A stretch of 13,794 bases of DNA from Marinilabiliales bacterium (GTDB taxonomy: Bacteria; Bacteroidota; Bacteroidia; Bacteroidales; UBA12077). The position numbers and the translations under genes are program-made. The notes below the pieces were generated by a model, which did no database searches, was not told where the DNA came from, and saw only the letters and a program-made list of their open reading frames with translations. The first letter of the stretch is position 1; each line of letters begins with the position of its first letter. The stretch spans positions 1-13,794 of the forward strand of contig PKTC01000386.1 of the NCBI GenBank assembly GCA_002869305.1, read 5' to 3'. This document shows, in pieces, positions 1 to 7,472 of the stretch.

Positions 1-1105
1 ATTTACATTCCAAGGCTCCATTATACAGAGTTTCTTTTTGCGTAGGTCTTAATCCAATATATTTTATAGCTTCAAAATTACTACTCAGCATCCAAATTTC
101 AAATCCTTTGTATTTACTTTTAAATATATCGCCCAATACCTTGTAAAAACTATTAATTTCATTCTTTTTAATACGTTCGCCATAGGGGGGATTTGTAATA
201 ACCACTCCCTTATCTGTTTGATTAGGTATATAATTCTCAATTGGTTTTGTGATAAGGTCAATTTTCTTTTTTAATCCTGCATTATCAATATTTTCTTGTG
301 CGATTCGTATTGCAATTTCTGAAATATCAGAACCCATAATTTTAGCATTTGAATCGACTTCTTCACTGTCATCCTCATAAATTTGCGCGAACAATTCTGT
401 GTCAAAATCTTTCCAAGTTTCAAACCCAAATCTTTGTCTATAAACTCCGGGAGGAATATTATTTGCAATCATTGCAGCTTCAATAATTAGAGTGCCTGAT
501 CCACACATGGGATCAACGAAATCACTTTTTTTATCCCAACCCGATAATAAAATCATTCCTGCAGCGAGAACTTCATTTAATGGAGCTTTTGTAGTTTTTA
601 TTCTATATCCTCTTTTATGTAAAGACTCTCCTGAGCTGTCTAGTGCTAAAGTACATAGCTTATGTGAGATATGAATATTAATTCTTAAATCAGGATCTTC
701 AGTATCTACGTATGGTCGTTTCTCAAACTTTTCTCTGAACTGATCAACAATTGCATCTTTGGCTTTTAGAGCAACATACTTTGAGTGGGAAAAATTCTCA
801 GAATTAACAACACTATCTATAGCGAAAGTGTCTTTTAAATCAATATATTCGTTCCAATCAATTTTCTGAATAGCACTATAAAGTTGATTTTCATCTGATA
901 CCTCAAATTCAGCTATGGGTTTTAAGACTCTTAATGCTGTTCGTAAATGAAAATTAGCTTTATACATCATGGCTTGATCTCCAAGAAATTCAACCATTCT
1001 ATTTCCTTTTTTTATTTCAGAAGCCCCTAATTGTTTAAGCTCCTGAAATAAAATATCTTCTAAACCTTTAAACGTTTTTACTACTAATTTGAATTTGTTC
1101 GCCAT
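1..1105 (-). CDS. THUMP-domain class I SAM-dependent 23S rRNA guanine-N2 methyltransferase (RlmL-like), C-terminus cut by window edge
   Basis: The frame is open from an ATG at 1103-1105 to the window edge and gives 368 residues. An N-terminal ferredoxin-like/THUMP region (about residues 1-160, RNA binding) precedes a Rossmann methyltransferase domain with the SAM-binding motif DPMCGSGT (198-205) and the catalytic motif TNPPYGER (304-311), typical of N2-guanine methyltransferases of the UPF0020 family. The family member RlmL methylates G2445 of 23S rRNA; unlike E. coli RlmKL there is probably no second methyltransferase domain, because single-domain Bacteroidota homologues end near 380-390 residues, so only some 15-25 residues should be missing here. 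The start lies one base after the stop codon of the upstream kinase gene, which implies co-transcription and probably translational coupling. The exact target base is inferred from family, not shown. Confidence 0.9.
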   Translation of the reverse strand, partial: MANKFKLVVKTFKGLEDILFQELKQLGASEIKKGNRMVEFLGDQAMMYKANFHLRTALRVLKPIAEFEVSDENQLYSAIQKIDWNEYIDLKDTFAIDSVVNSENFSHSKYVALKAKDAIVDQFREKFEKRPYVDTEDPDLRINIHISHKLCTLALDSSGESLHKRGYRIKTTKAPLNEVLAAGMILLSGWDKKSDFVDPMCGSGTLIIEAAMIANNIPPGVYRQRFGFETWKDFDTELFAQIYEDDSEEVDSNAKIMGSDISEIAIRIAQENIDNAGLKKKIDLITKPIENYIPNQTDKGVVITNPPYGERIKKNEINSFYKVLGDIFKSKYKGFEIWMLSSNFEAIKYIGLRPTQKETLYNGALECK

Positions 1106-1106
1106 T

Positions 1107-1652
1107 TTAATTTTGTTTAAAGAAATCTTTTACAATTTGATGCGCTTTTTTATATCGAAGCTCCCCTTGACCATCCACTATTTTATAATTCAAGCCATAA
1201 TGAATTAGTTCTTCCTTGTACATTTCAAAAAGTTTGTCTCGCATTACTCCACCATTTTCTCTTACTGGATCTGAAATCCATGGAATATCATTATTGCATA
1301 GTAGAAACAAATCAATACTACTATTTCTTATTCTTTTATCAATCCAGTCCGGCAGTTTATTAAAAACCAATTTTAGCCATATCTTTATAATAATCAAGTA
1401 AGTATCATAGAATAATATATGGTTTGCATTTTTAGAAAAGATTGTTTCTAATTCCAATTGTTTGTTTGCAATGTGCAACACATCTTCATAAGTATATTTT
1501 CTATCCAGTTGTTCAATATATCCTCTTGCATATTCAGGTACCGTAGCTGTCTTAAATTGGCGAGCCAAAAACTCAGCCAATTCAGTTTTTCCAGTCGACT
1601 CAGCACCAATTAAGACAACTCTTTTAATTCTATTGTTAATGTTTTCTTCCAT
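1107..1652 (-). CDS. NadR-type ribosylnicotinamide kinase (P-loop ATPase)
   Basis: 181 residues. A Walker A motif GAESTGKT at 16-23 is followed by PEYARGYIE (39-47), an acidic FYDTYL segment (81-86) and the LLCNNDIPW..D..R block (117-131), the signature of the C-terminal kinase domain of NadR (AAA_28 family). The NMN adenylyltransferase domain of full-length NadR is absent, so the likely reaction is only ATP-dependent phosphorylation of nicotinamide riboside to NMN in the cytoplasm; NAD formation would need a separate adenylyltransferase. The adjacent pnuC-like gene supports this: uptake by facilitated diffusion is driven by phosphorylation of the substrate. The only plausible start (ATG 1650-1652) lies inside the end of pnuC, giving a 43-base overlap in a different frame. 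The substrate could instead be another vitamin if the transporter is a PnuT/PnuX type. Confidence 0.8.
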   Translation of the reverse strand: MEENINNRIKRVVLIGAESTGKTELAEFLARQFKTATVPEYARGYIEQLDRKYTYEDVLHIANKQLELETIFSKNANHILFYDTYLIIIKIWLKLVFNKLPDWIDKRIRNSSIDLFLLCNNDIPWISDPVRENGGVMRDKLFEMYKEELIHYGLNYKIVDGQGELRYKKAHQIVKDFFKQN

Positions 1653-2221
1653 TCAAAATAACCTACTATAGCTAAAATTGTATAAACTGCCATTAATATT
1701 AATGCACCATAAATCTCTTTGTACAAATATAACCCTACGGAAACAAAGTCAACGACAATCCAAATAAGCCAATGTTCTATATATTTTTTAGCTAGCATCC
1801 ATGTTGCAACAAAACTTGCCGCAGTAGTAAATGCATCCCAATAAGCTATGTCAGAGTCAGTGTAATTTACTAAAATAAAAGCTATTATAGTAAAAAGTAT
1901 CCCATTTATTATAAATAAAACCATTCCTAGTTTTATATTAATCCTGGATATTTTAAGATCATTTTGTTTTTTGCTTCTACCTCCATATAGCCAATTTAAC
2001 CATCCATAAATACTAATTGCAACATAATATAATTGCAATCCCATATCTGCATAAACTTTTGATTTGAAAAATACATATACTAAAAGTGCAGAACTTATCA
2101 GACCTGTAACCCAACACCAAATACTTTCTTTTACAGAAAGCAATATATAGGCTAAACCAAAGATTAAAGCTAATGTTTGAAGTGGATTTTCTAGTATCCA
2201 GCTAAGAATTTGTTGCAACAT
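1610..2221 (-). CDS. pnuC: PnuC-family nicotinamide riboside (vitamin) transporter
   Basis: 203 residues, almost entirely hydrophobic, with about seven membrane segments (roughly 14-30, 33-51, 60-79, 97-120, 128-145, 150-168, 171-189), as expected for the SWEET-like 3+1+3 PnuC fold. Family-typical aromatic motifs are visible: IYGWLNWLYG (71-80) and WDAFTTAASFVATWMLAKK (128-146). PnuC proteins move nicotinamide riboside by facilitated diffusion across the inner membrane. Relatives in Bacteroidota also carry thiamine (PnuT), but the immediately downstream NadR-type kinase favours nicotinamide riboside, and the 54-base upstream region is too short for a TPP riboswitch. The 3' end overlaps the kinase start by 43 bases. 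A Bacteroidota-like -7 element lies about 20 bases before the start. Confidence 0.85.
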   Translation of the reverse strand: MLQQILSWILENPLQTLALIFGLAYILLSVKESIWCWVTGLISSALLVYVFFKSKVYADMGLQLYYVAISIYGWLNWLYGGRSKKQNDLKISRINIKLGMVLFIINGILFTIIAFILVNYTDSDIAYWDAFTTAASFVATWMLAKKYIEHWLIWIVVDFVSVGLYLYKEIYGALILMAVYTILAIVGYFEWKKTLTIELKELS

Positions 2222-2241
2222 TCAATTTTATTTAAATGTTG

Positions 2242-2249
2242 CAAATATA
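2242..2249 (-). promoter_or_regulatory. candidate -7 promoter element for pnuC operon
   Basis: On the minus strand these bases read TATATTTG, an exact match to the Bacteroidota -7 consensus TAnnTTTG, about 20 bases before the pnuC ATG in the only gap between the peptidase gene and pnuC. No convincing TTTG -33 element was found, so the call rests on the -7 match and position. Confidence 0.4.
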
Positions 2250-2275
2250 TCTTAATATATATGAAATTCCAGATA

Positions 2276-3880
2276 TTATTGGGCATTTAGCACTTGTTCG
2301 TGATAATAATCCCAATTGCGTATGATCTCAAGGGCCTTATTATAACCTTTGTCTCTGATGTTTACAATTTGGAAATATTCGCTCATATCCCACAAATCCC
2401 TGGCAATTAATGCTTTTACAATTATACGAAAATCATTTTTGGAATTTTCAAATTCTTCATCATTACTTTCAATCTTGTTTTCTTTACTATACTCCCACAA
2501 TTCTTTAAGAATTTTATCAGTTACAACAAATTTACTATTATACACCTCAAAGTTAGGATAGTTTGATTTTAATTTTCTCCTGTTCTCATCAATATACTTT
2601 AAAACAAAAGAATTCAATACACCTTGTCTGATCACTTTGCTATATAAATCTGTCACTGAAGTTGTATCAAGAGGCACAAAAACATCGGGCATAATGCCAC
2701 CACCACCATATACAATACGCTTGTTATTGAGTGTTTTATATTTTAAAGAATCCGGTAAATTAATGCTGTCTTTATTTAAGAATTCTCCATGCTGATATCT
2801 ATTATACAACTCCTTTTCGTATTCTTCTTTTCCATCTTCATAAGGCTTTTGTATAAGTCTACCTGTAGGAGTATAATAACGAGCAACTGTAAGCCTCATC
2901 ATTGATCCATCAGGTAAAAACATCGGTTTCTGAACCAATCCTTTTCCAAATGATCTTCTGCCAACAATTATTCCTCGATCCCAATCTTGGATAGCACCTG
3001 AAACAATCTCGCTTGCAGAAGCTGATCCTTCATCAATCAGAATCAACACTTTTTCGTTTTTACATACTCCTGTTCCTGTTGCTCGACTCTCAGATCTTGG
3101 CGATTGAAGTCCTTTAGTATACACTATCATCTGTCCATTTTCTAAAAATTGATCTGCCAGATCAATAGCTTTATCTAAATATCCACCGCCATTTCCACGT
3201 AAATCTAAAATAATAGATTTTGCTCCTTGTTCTTTTAAAACCTTTGTCTTTTCAAGAAACTCATCTACGGTTGTCATTGCAAATCGATTAATTTTAATAT
3301 ATGCAATCTCATCATCAACTAAGTATGCAGCATCAACACTGTAAATCGGAATTTTATCTCGAATTATTGTAAAATAGATAATTTCATCAACACCTTTTCG
3401 TTTGACTCCTACATTAACTTTTGTTCCCTTTTCTCCCAGCAATCGATCACGTACTCCTTTAGTAGTGATCTTTATAACCGCAACATTTTCACCATCAATT
3501 TCTACAATTCTGTCACCAGCACGAATACCAACTTTTTCTGAAGGTCCACCGGAAATTGGAGAAATAACATAAATTGTGTCACTAAGAATATTAAATTGTA
3601 TGCCAATACCTTCGAAGTTTCCCTCAAGAGGCTCATTCATTTCCTTAACCTCATCGGCTGGAATATAAACCGAATGCGGATCAAGATCTTTAAGTATATT
3701 TATAAGAGCATCTTCTACTAATTGCTTTGAATCAACTGAATCTACGTAATAAGATGAAATATAACCTAGTGCCCTGCTAAACTTAAATATGTCTTCTGTA
3801 AGATATTTTGAAAATAACCTAGCCGGAAATAAAAACAATAATAAGATAAGTATATACCTATTGAATTTTGACTTATTCAT
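2276..3880 (-). CDS. S41 family C-terminal processing peptidase (CtpA/Prc-like), PDZ-containing
   Basis: 534 residues. A hydrophobic N-terminal segment (about 8-24, no lipobox Cys) suggests export to the periplasm. A PDZ domain spans roughly 85-172 and the S41 protease core about 190-400. The Ser-Lys dyad is readable: S288 in EGSASASEI and K313 in FGKGLVQ, 25 residues apart as in E. coli Prc and plant CtpA, with Q317 four residues after the lysine. The block LDLRGNGGGYL (226-236) is also typical. The C-terminal 130 residues are a charged helical extension common in Bacteroidota homologues. Such enzymes trim or degrade periplasmic proteins from the C-terminus; the substrate here is unknown. 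The gene follows the SiaC-like gene by 44 bases, with its own candidate -7 element in that gap, so it may be transcribed separately. Confidence 0.93.
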   Translation of the reverse strand: MNKSKFNRYILILLLFLFPARLFSKYLTEDIFKFSRALGYISSYYVDSVDSKQLVEDALINILKDLDPHSVYIPADEVKEMNEPLEGNFEGIGIQFNILSDTIYVISPISGGPSEKVGIRAGDRIVEIDGENVAVIKITTKGVRDRLLGEKGTKVNVGVKRKGVDEIIYFTIIRDKIPIYSVDAAYLVDDEIAYIKINRFAMTTVDEFLEKTKVLKEQGAKSIILDLRGNGGGYLDKAIDLADQFLENGQMIVYTKGLQSPRSESRATGTGVCKNEKVLILIDEGSASASEIVSGAIQDWDRGIIVGRRSFGKGLVQKPMFLPDGSMMRLTVARYYTPTGRLIQKPYEDGKEEYEKELYNRYQHGEFLNKDSINLPDSLKYKTLNNKRIVYGGGGIMPDVFVPLDTTSVTDLYSKVIRQGVLNSFVLKYIDENRRKLKSNYPNFEVYNSKFVVTDKILKELWEYSKENKIESNDEEFENSKNDFRIIVKALIARDLWDMSEYFQIVNIRDKGYNKALEIIRNWDYYHEQVLNAQ

Positions 3881-3886
3881 AACAAT

Positions 3887-3924
3887 TAGTTTTGATTTTC
3901 AATAATTAAATAATTCCAAAACTA
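3887..3924 (-). promoter_or_regulatory. candidate -7 element and short inverted repeat before the S41 peptidase gene
   Basis: On the minus strand 3917-3924 reads TAGTTTTG, an exact TAnnTTTG -7 match, located 36 bases before the peptidase ATG and directly after the SiaC-like stop codon. The same eight bases form an inverted repeat with 3887-3894 (TAGTTTTG/CAAAACTA, 22-base spacer). The -33 region offers only TTTA-like sequence. The repeat could be chance in such AT-rich DNA. Confidence 0.35.
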
Positions 3925-4323
3925 TTATCTTGGAATTAAATTAAATGGAATTTTAATAACATCTGATAGATCTTCTCCATCCTCAAAAATCTGATCATCA
4001 ATATCATCATAATACCAATCAACAATAATTTCTGCTCCTTGTTTAAATAATTGCTTAAAATGATCTAAAATTTGCAGAATATATTTCGATGAAGCAGAAT
4101 TCATGTATGATAAATCGAATTTTAAATGAAATTTGAATCCAATAAAACTGCTTTCATCACTAAGCATTTTATTAACGTAATTTTCAACTTTATAAATAAT
4201 TGAATCGTAAAATGCTATTACATCTTCAGGACGAGAAATTCCAATCAATTCAAACTTTCGATTTTTGGTATAAAATATTATTTTAGGACTGAATTCAGTA
4301 GATTCGATAAATAGGTTTTCCAT
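3925..4323 (-). CDS. SiaC-family regulatory phosphoprotein (DUF1987)
   Basis: 132 residues with the DUF1987 pattern: an N-terminal strand region, SPKIIF (12-17), the ISRPEDVIAFY block (29-39), and the strand-turn-helix LSYMNSASSKYILQIL (71-86), which resembles the phospho-acceptor loop of STAS-like proteins. In Pseudomonas aeruginosa SiaC this loop carries Thr68, phosphorylated by the kinase SiaB and dephosphorylated by the PP2C protein SiaA; unphosphorylated SiaC activates the diguanylate cyclase SiaD. Here the aligned position appears to be serine (S76), with S78 and S79 nearby. The gene starts 17 bases after the SiaB-like gene, so the pair is almost certainly co-expressed. No siaA or siaD is visible in the window; the downstream effector is unknown. 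Confidence 0.8.
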   Translation of the reverse strand: MENLFIESTEFSPKIIFYTKNRKFELIGISRPEDVIAFYDSIIYKVENYVNKMLSDESSFIGFKFHLKFDLSYMNSASSKYILQILDHFKQLFKQGAEIIVDWYYDDIDDQIFEDGEDLSDVIKIPFNLIPR

Positions 4324-4340
4324 TGTTTGTAAGACGGCTT

Positions 4341-4850
4341 TTATTTTGGATTCACCAATGTTTCAAGTGTGTAATATAGTAATTTATTGTTAATTTTTCT
4401 GAAGGAATATTTAATTTTATTCTTAGAAACCTTAATAATTCTTATCAATCCTGTTCCAGCATTGTTCTTCTTTATATGCATTCCACCTTTCAGTGTTTCC
4501 TTATACAGAACCTTCAGTTGATCCGCACCTAAACTATTTATGTTCTCAAGATGAAATTTTAACAAATCTGCATCCTCAATTAAAATCGGATTTGAAGCAA
4601 TTACTTTAAATCCCTCTTCGGTTCTTAGTATTTTAAATTCAGGTTCGAGGTTTTCATCTATTAATTTCTCTTCGATACGATGTGTATACTGATAGTTATT
4701 TTCCAGCATTTCAACCATAACTATCTGAAGTTTTTTCAAATAATAGTTTTCAATGTTTTTGTCCTTAACATAGGTTATAAAATCCATTAACAGTTTATTT
4801 AGTAAACTATAATCAAGAAATCCCTTATATTGAACTATGTTATTCTCCAT
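4341..4850 (-). CDS. SiaB-family protein kinase (DUF6272, GHKL-like)
   Basis: 169 residues, matching the SiaB kinase family in length and layout. An N-box-like helix with the ELEN-type pattern (VEMLENNYQYTHR, 46-58) should bind Mg-ATP, and a glycine-rich loop NNAGTGLI (129-136) matches the G-box of GHKL anti-sigma-type kinases. GGMHIK (122-127) precedes it. Members of this family phosphorylate a Ser/Thr of the partner SiaC, encoded here immediately downstream. The protein is cytoplasmic with no membrane segment. It follows guaA by 54 bases; a weak AT-rich hairpin overlaps the guaA stop, so partial read-through from guaA is possible. No clear -7 element was found in the gap. Function as a SiaC kinase is inferred from family and gene pairing. 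Confidence 0.78.
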   Translation of the reverse strand: MENNIVQYKGFLDYSLLNKLLMDFITYVKDKNIENYYLKKLQIVMVEMLENNYQYTHRIEEKLIDENLEPEFKILRTEEGFKVIASNPILIEDADLLKFHLENINSLGADQLKVLYKETLKGGMHIKKNNAGTGLIRIIKVSKNKIKYSFRKINNKLLYYTLETLVNPK

Positions 4851-4894
4851 TATGATATGAAGGTACTGAAATTATTATTTATTGAGCTAGAGAA

Positions 4895-4923
4895 AACAAT
4901 TGTGTTATTCCCATTCAATTGTT
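4895..4923 (-). terminator. weak possible intrinsic terminator at the end of guaA
   Basis: The 8-bp inverted repeat AACAATTG/CAATTGTT (4916-4923 and 4895-4902, 13-base loop) spans the guaA stop codon and is followed on the minus strand by TTCTCTAG. The stem is low in G+C and the T tract is short, so termination would be inefficient at best. Confidence 0.25.
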
Positions 4924-6434
4924 GCAGGTGGTTTTGAACTAATATCATAAACCACCCTATTAATTCCTTTTACGTTATTTATAATTTTGTTTGAAATATC
5001 TGCTAAAAACTCATAGGGTAAATGCGACCAATCCGCTGTCATCCCGTCTGTTGAAGAAACAGCTCGCAGTGCTACTGCATTTTCATATGTTCTTTCATCG
5101 CCCATTACTCCAACCGATTGAACAGGAAGCAAAATTACTCCGGCTTGCCAGACTTTATCATAAAGTCCATATTCTTTGAGCCCTTCAACATAAATATCAT
5201 CCACTTCCTGCAATATTTGAACCTTTTCAGGTGTTATATCTCCTAATATTCGAATAGCAAGTCCTGGACCAGGGAATGGATGTCTCTGTAAAAGCTCCTT
5301 TTTTATTCCGATAGATGCACCTACTCTTCGAACCTCGTCTTTAAATAAGAGTTTCAGAGGTTCAACAATTTTCAGGTTCATTTTTTCCGGTAAGCCTCCT
5401 ACATTATGATGCGATTTAATAGTTGCCGAAGGTCCATTCACAGAAATTGATTCAATCACATCAGGGTATATTGTACCTTGAGCTAACCATTTTACATCTT
5501 TTATTTTATGTGCTTCCTGATCAAATATTTCAATAAAGACTCTTCCAATCACCTTTCTTTTTCCTTCAGGATCAGATATTCCCGCTAATTGGCTCAAGAA
5601 CTGCTGTTTTGCATCCACGCCAATTACATTTAAACCCATATCTTTGTATGATTCCAAAACCTTTTTAAACTCATTTTTTCTTAACAAGCCTTTATCTACA
5701 AATATACATGTTAAGTTTTTACCAATTGCTTTATGCAATAAAACAGCGGCAACAGAAGAATCTACTCCACCAGACAACCCTAATACCACTTTATCGTTTA
5801 TAAGTTTAGCCTTTAAACCTTTAATTGTATCATCGGCAAAGGCAGAAGGAGTCCAATCCTGACTACAACCACAAATATCAACTAAAAAATTTTGAAGCAA
5901 TTGTTTACCCTGTGTTGTGTGATACACTTCAGGGTGAAATTGAATGCCATAAGTTTCTTCATTCATAATTTTGAAACCACCAAATTTAACATCGCTTGTA
6001 CTTGTTATTATCTGATAGTTATCAGGTATTTTGGTAATGGTATCTCCATGCGACATCCAAACTTGAGTATCGATTTCTATGCCCTGCATCAATTTATCTT
6101 GATGATCAATGTAGTTTAATCGGGCTCTGCCATACTCACGATGTTTTGAAGGTAAAACTTCGCCACCATAATTTTGAGCTAAAAATTGTGCACCATAACA
6201 AACACCCAGCAATGGGTAAGCATTTTTAATTTTTGACAAATCCGGTACTGGGGCATTTTTGTCTCGAACCGAAAATGGACTACCAGAAAGTATAACTCCT
6301 TTCCAACTTTTATCTAATTCAGGTACTTTGTTAAATGGATGAATTTCGCAATACACATTTAACTCACGTACTCTTCTGGCTATCAATTGTGTATATTGTG
6401 ATCCAAAGTCAAGAATTAATATTTTTTCGTGCAT
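4905..6434 (-). CDS. guaA: GMP synthase (glutamine-hydrolysing)
   Basis: 509 residues, the normal length. It converts XMP to GMP with ATP and glutamine in the last step of guanine nucleotide synthesis. The N-terminal class I glutamine amidotransferase domain (about 1-190) has the oxyanion motif SGSPFSV (50-56), nucleophile C79 in LGVCYGAQ, and H167/E169 in FHPEV. The ATP pyrophosphatase domain follows, with the P-loop SGGVDSS at 221-227, and the C-terminal dimerisation domain ends in the conserved YDISSKPPATIEWE (496-509). All catalytic residues are present. A -7 promoter match lies about 40 bases upstream. The genes downstream encode the SiaB/SiaC-like pair; a functional link through guanine nucleotides is possible but speculative. 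Confidence 0.98.
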   Translation of the reverse strand: MHEKILILDFGSQYTQLIARRVRELNVYCEIHPFNKVPELDKSWKGVILSGSPFSVRDKNAPVPDLSKIKNAYPLLGVCYGAQFLAQNYGGEVLPSKHREYGRARLNYIDHQDKLMQGIEIDTQVWMSHGDTITKIPDNYQIITSTSDVKFGGFKIMNEETYGIQFHPEVYHTTQGKQLLQNFLVDICGCSQDWTPSAFADDTIKGLKAKLINDKVVLGLSGGVDSSVAAVLLHKAIGKNLTCIFVDKGLLRKNEFKKVLESYKDMGLNVIGVDAKQQFLSQLAGISDPEGKRKVIGRVFIEIFDQEAHKIKDVKWLAQGTIYPDVIESISVNGPSATIKSHHNVGGLPEKMNLKIVEPLKLLFKDEVRRVGASIGIKKELLQRHPFPGPGLAIRILGDITPEKVQILQEVDDIYVEGLKEYGLYDKVWQAGVILLPVQSVGVMGDERTYENAVALRAVSSTDGMTADWSHLPYEFLADISNKIINNVKGINRVVYDISSKPPATIEWE

Positions 6435-6472
6435 TTTTTGTATTTTTGGTGGTCTTGAAAATAATAATGTGG

Positions 6473-6480
6473 CAAAGATA
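6473..6480 (-). promoter_or_regulatory. candidate -7 promoter element for guaA
   Basis: On the minus strand the bases read TATCTTTG, an exact TAnnTTTG match, about 38 bases before the guaA ATG in the 91-base gap after rnz. The -33 region is AT-rich without a clear TTTG. No purine riboswitch fold was recognised in the short leader. Confidence 0.45.
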
Positions 6481-6525
6481 ATATTATTGAATGAAAATAT
6501 TAGAAGATAAAATACGAATCCTTAT

Positions 6526-7458
6526 TTAACTTTCTTGTCGTTCAAGATTTACTTCATATTTTTCTCCATCTTCAGCAGAAAAAGTGTTCACAAAAATTTC
6601 TTTTGCCTCATTTATGATTTGCGAAACGTCTTTGTATCGAGCAGAGAAGTGACCTAATATCAATTTCTTTGCTGCCGCTTTTTTTGCAATATTAGCAGCA
6701 TCCTCCGATGTTGAATGAAAGGTTAGTTTAGCTTGCTTTTTCATACTTTTAGCAAACGTTGCTTCATGAAAAAGTAAATCTACATCTCTAATAATCGGTA
6801 CAATCTTTTCAGAATAAGCCGTATCGGTGCAATACGCATAAGATCTTATTTTATAGGGAGGTAAGGTTAATCTGGAGTTTGGGATTAGCTCACCTGCATC
6901 ATTCATGAAGTCCGCGCCTTCCCTTATCTCCTGAATTTTACTTATTGGAATATTATATATCTGAACCACATCTTTCCTCAAGTTTCTCAGGTATGGCTGC
7001 TCTGTAAACTTAAAACCGCATGTTGGAATTCTATGCTTTAAAGGTATAGTCTCAACTTTTACTTTATCATCCTCGAAAATTACCTCATTAACTTTCGGGT
7101 TCAAATGATGATAAACTATTTTAAAAGAAATTGACCTTTCAAAATATTCGATATGCCTGTTTATAATATTTTCCAAATCAGGATGAGCATAGATATGCAA
7201 ATCTTTATCTCTATTGAGTAAGTTAAATGTAGAAATCAATCCAAAGAGCCCAAAAATATGATCACCATGCAAATGACTAATAAATATATGATCGATCTTC
7301 CCAAATCGAATTTTGTTTTTTCGAATTTGAATTTGAGTGCCTTCGCCACAATCTATTAAAAAAAACCGCTCATGAACGTTGAGTACATGAGCGGTTAAGT
7401 TTCTTTTCGAAGTTGGTACAGCTGAACTACTGCCTAATATTGTTAATTCAAAAGTCAA
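6526..7458 (-). CDS. rnz: ribonuclease Z (tRNA 3'-processing endonuclease)
   Basis: 310 residues, typical of the short RNase Z form. It is a metallo-beta-lactamase-fold zinc enzyme that cuts tRNA precursors after the discriminator base. The zinc ligands are visible: motif II SHLHGDH (61-67), H142 in PLKHR, D212 in CTDTAY, H270 in LGHFSARY. The segment 150-205, including PYLRNLRKD and the GELIPNSRLTLPP stretch, covers the family exosite/substrate region. The ATG is 14 bases after the stop of the STAS gene, so it is probably in an rpsA-STAS-rnz transcript. Unusually, codons 21-34 encode a perfect 11-bp hairpin followed by eight T residues, which has the form of an intrinsic terminator (separate entry). 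No other promoter was recognised before it. Confidence 0.97.
   Translation of the reverse strand: MTFELTILGSSSAVPTSKRNLTAHVLNVHERFFLIDCGEGTQIQIRKNKIRFGKIDHIFISHLHGDHIFGLFGLISTFNLLNRDKDLHIYAHPDLENIINRHIEYFERSISFKIVYHHLNPKVNEVIFEDDKVKVETIPLKHRIPTCGFKFTEQPYLRNLRKDVVQIYNIPISKIQEIREGADFMNDAGELIPNSRLTLPPYKIRSYAYCTDTAYSEKIVPIIRDVDLLFHEATFAKSMKKQAKLTFHSTSEDAANIAKKAAAKKLILGHFSARYKDVSQIINEAKEIFVNTFSAEDGEKYEVNLERQES
7356..7396 (-). terminator. intrinsic terminator-like hairpin inside the rnz coding sequence
   Basis: On the minus strand AACCGCTCATG (7386-7396) pairs perfectly with CATGAGCGGTT (7364-7374) across an 11-base loop, and the stem runs into eight T residues (two of them in the stem, six after it). 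The position is about 62 bases past the rnz start codon. The stem is far richer in G+C than the surrounding DNA and uses codons such as CGG that are uncommon in these genes. It may end part of the rpsA/STAS transcription or attenuate rnz when translation is poor; this role is inferred. Confidence 0.55.
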
Positions 7459-7472
7459 ACTAAATTTTTGGT

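Noticed and set aside
181..195. Run of six G residues as a possible sequencing error or phase-variable tract
   Set aside because: It encodes the conserved NPPYGE motif of the methyltransferase in a continuous frame, so no frameshift is indicated.
271..674. Short open frames on both strands within the methyltransferase gene
   Set aside because: They overlap the well-supported THUMP methyltransferase frame, which explains the coding signal.
2222..2275. TPP or NAD+-type riboswitch upstream of pnuC
   Set aside because: The gap is only 54 bases and shows no conserved riboswitch core; only a -7 promoter match is visible.
6435..6525. Purine riboswitch upstream of guaA
   Set aside because: The likely leader is under 40 bases and AT-rich with no three-way junction pattern.
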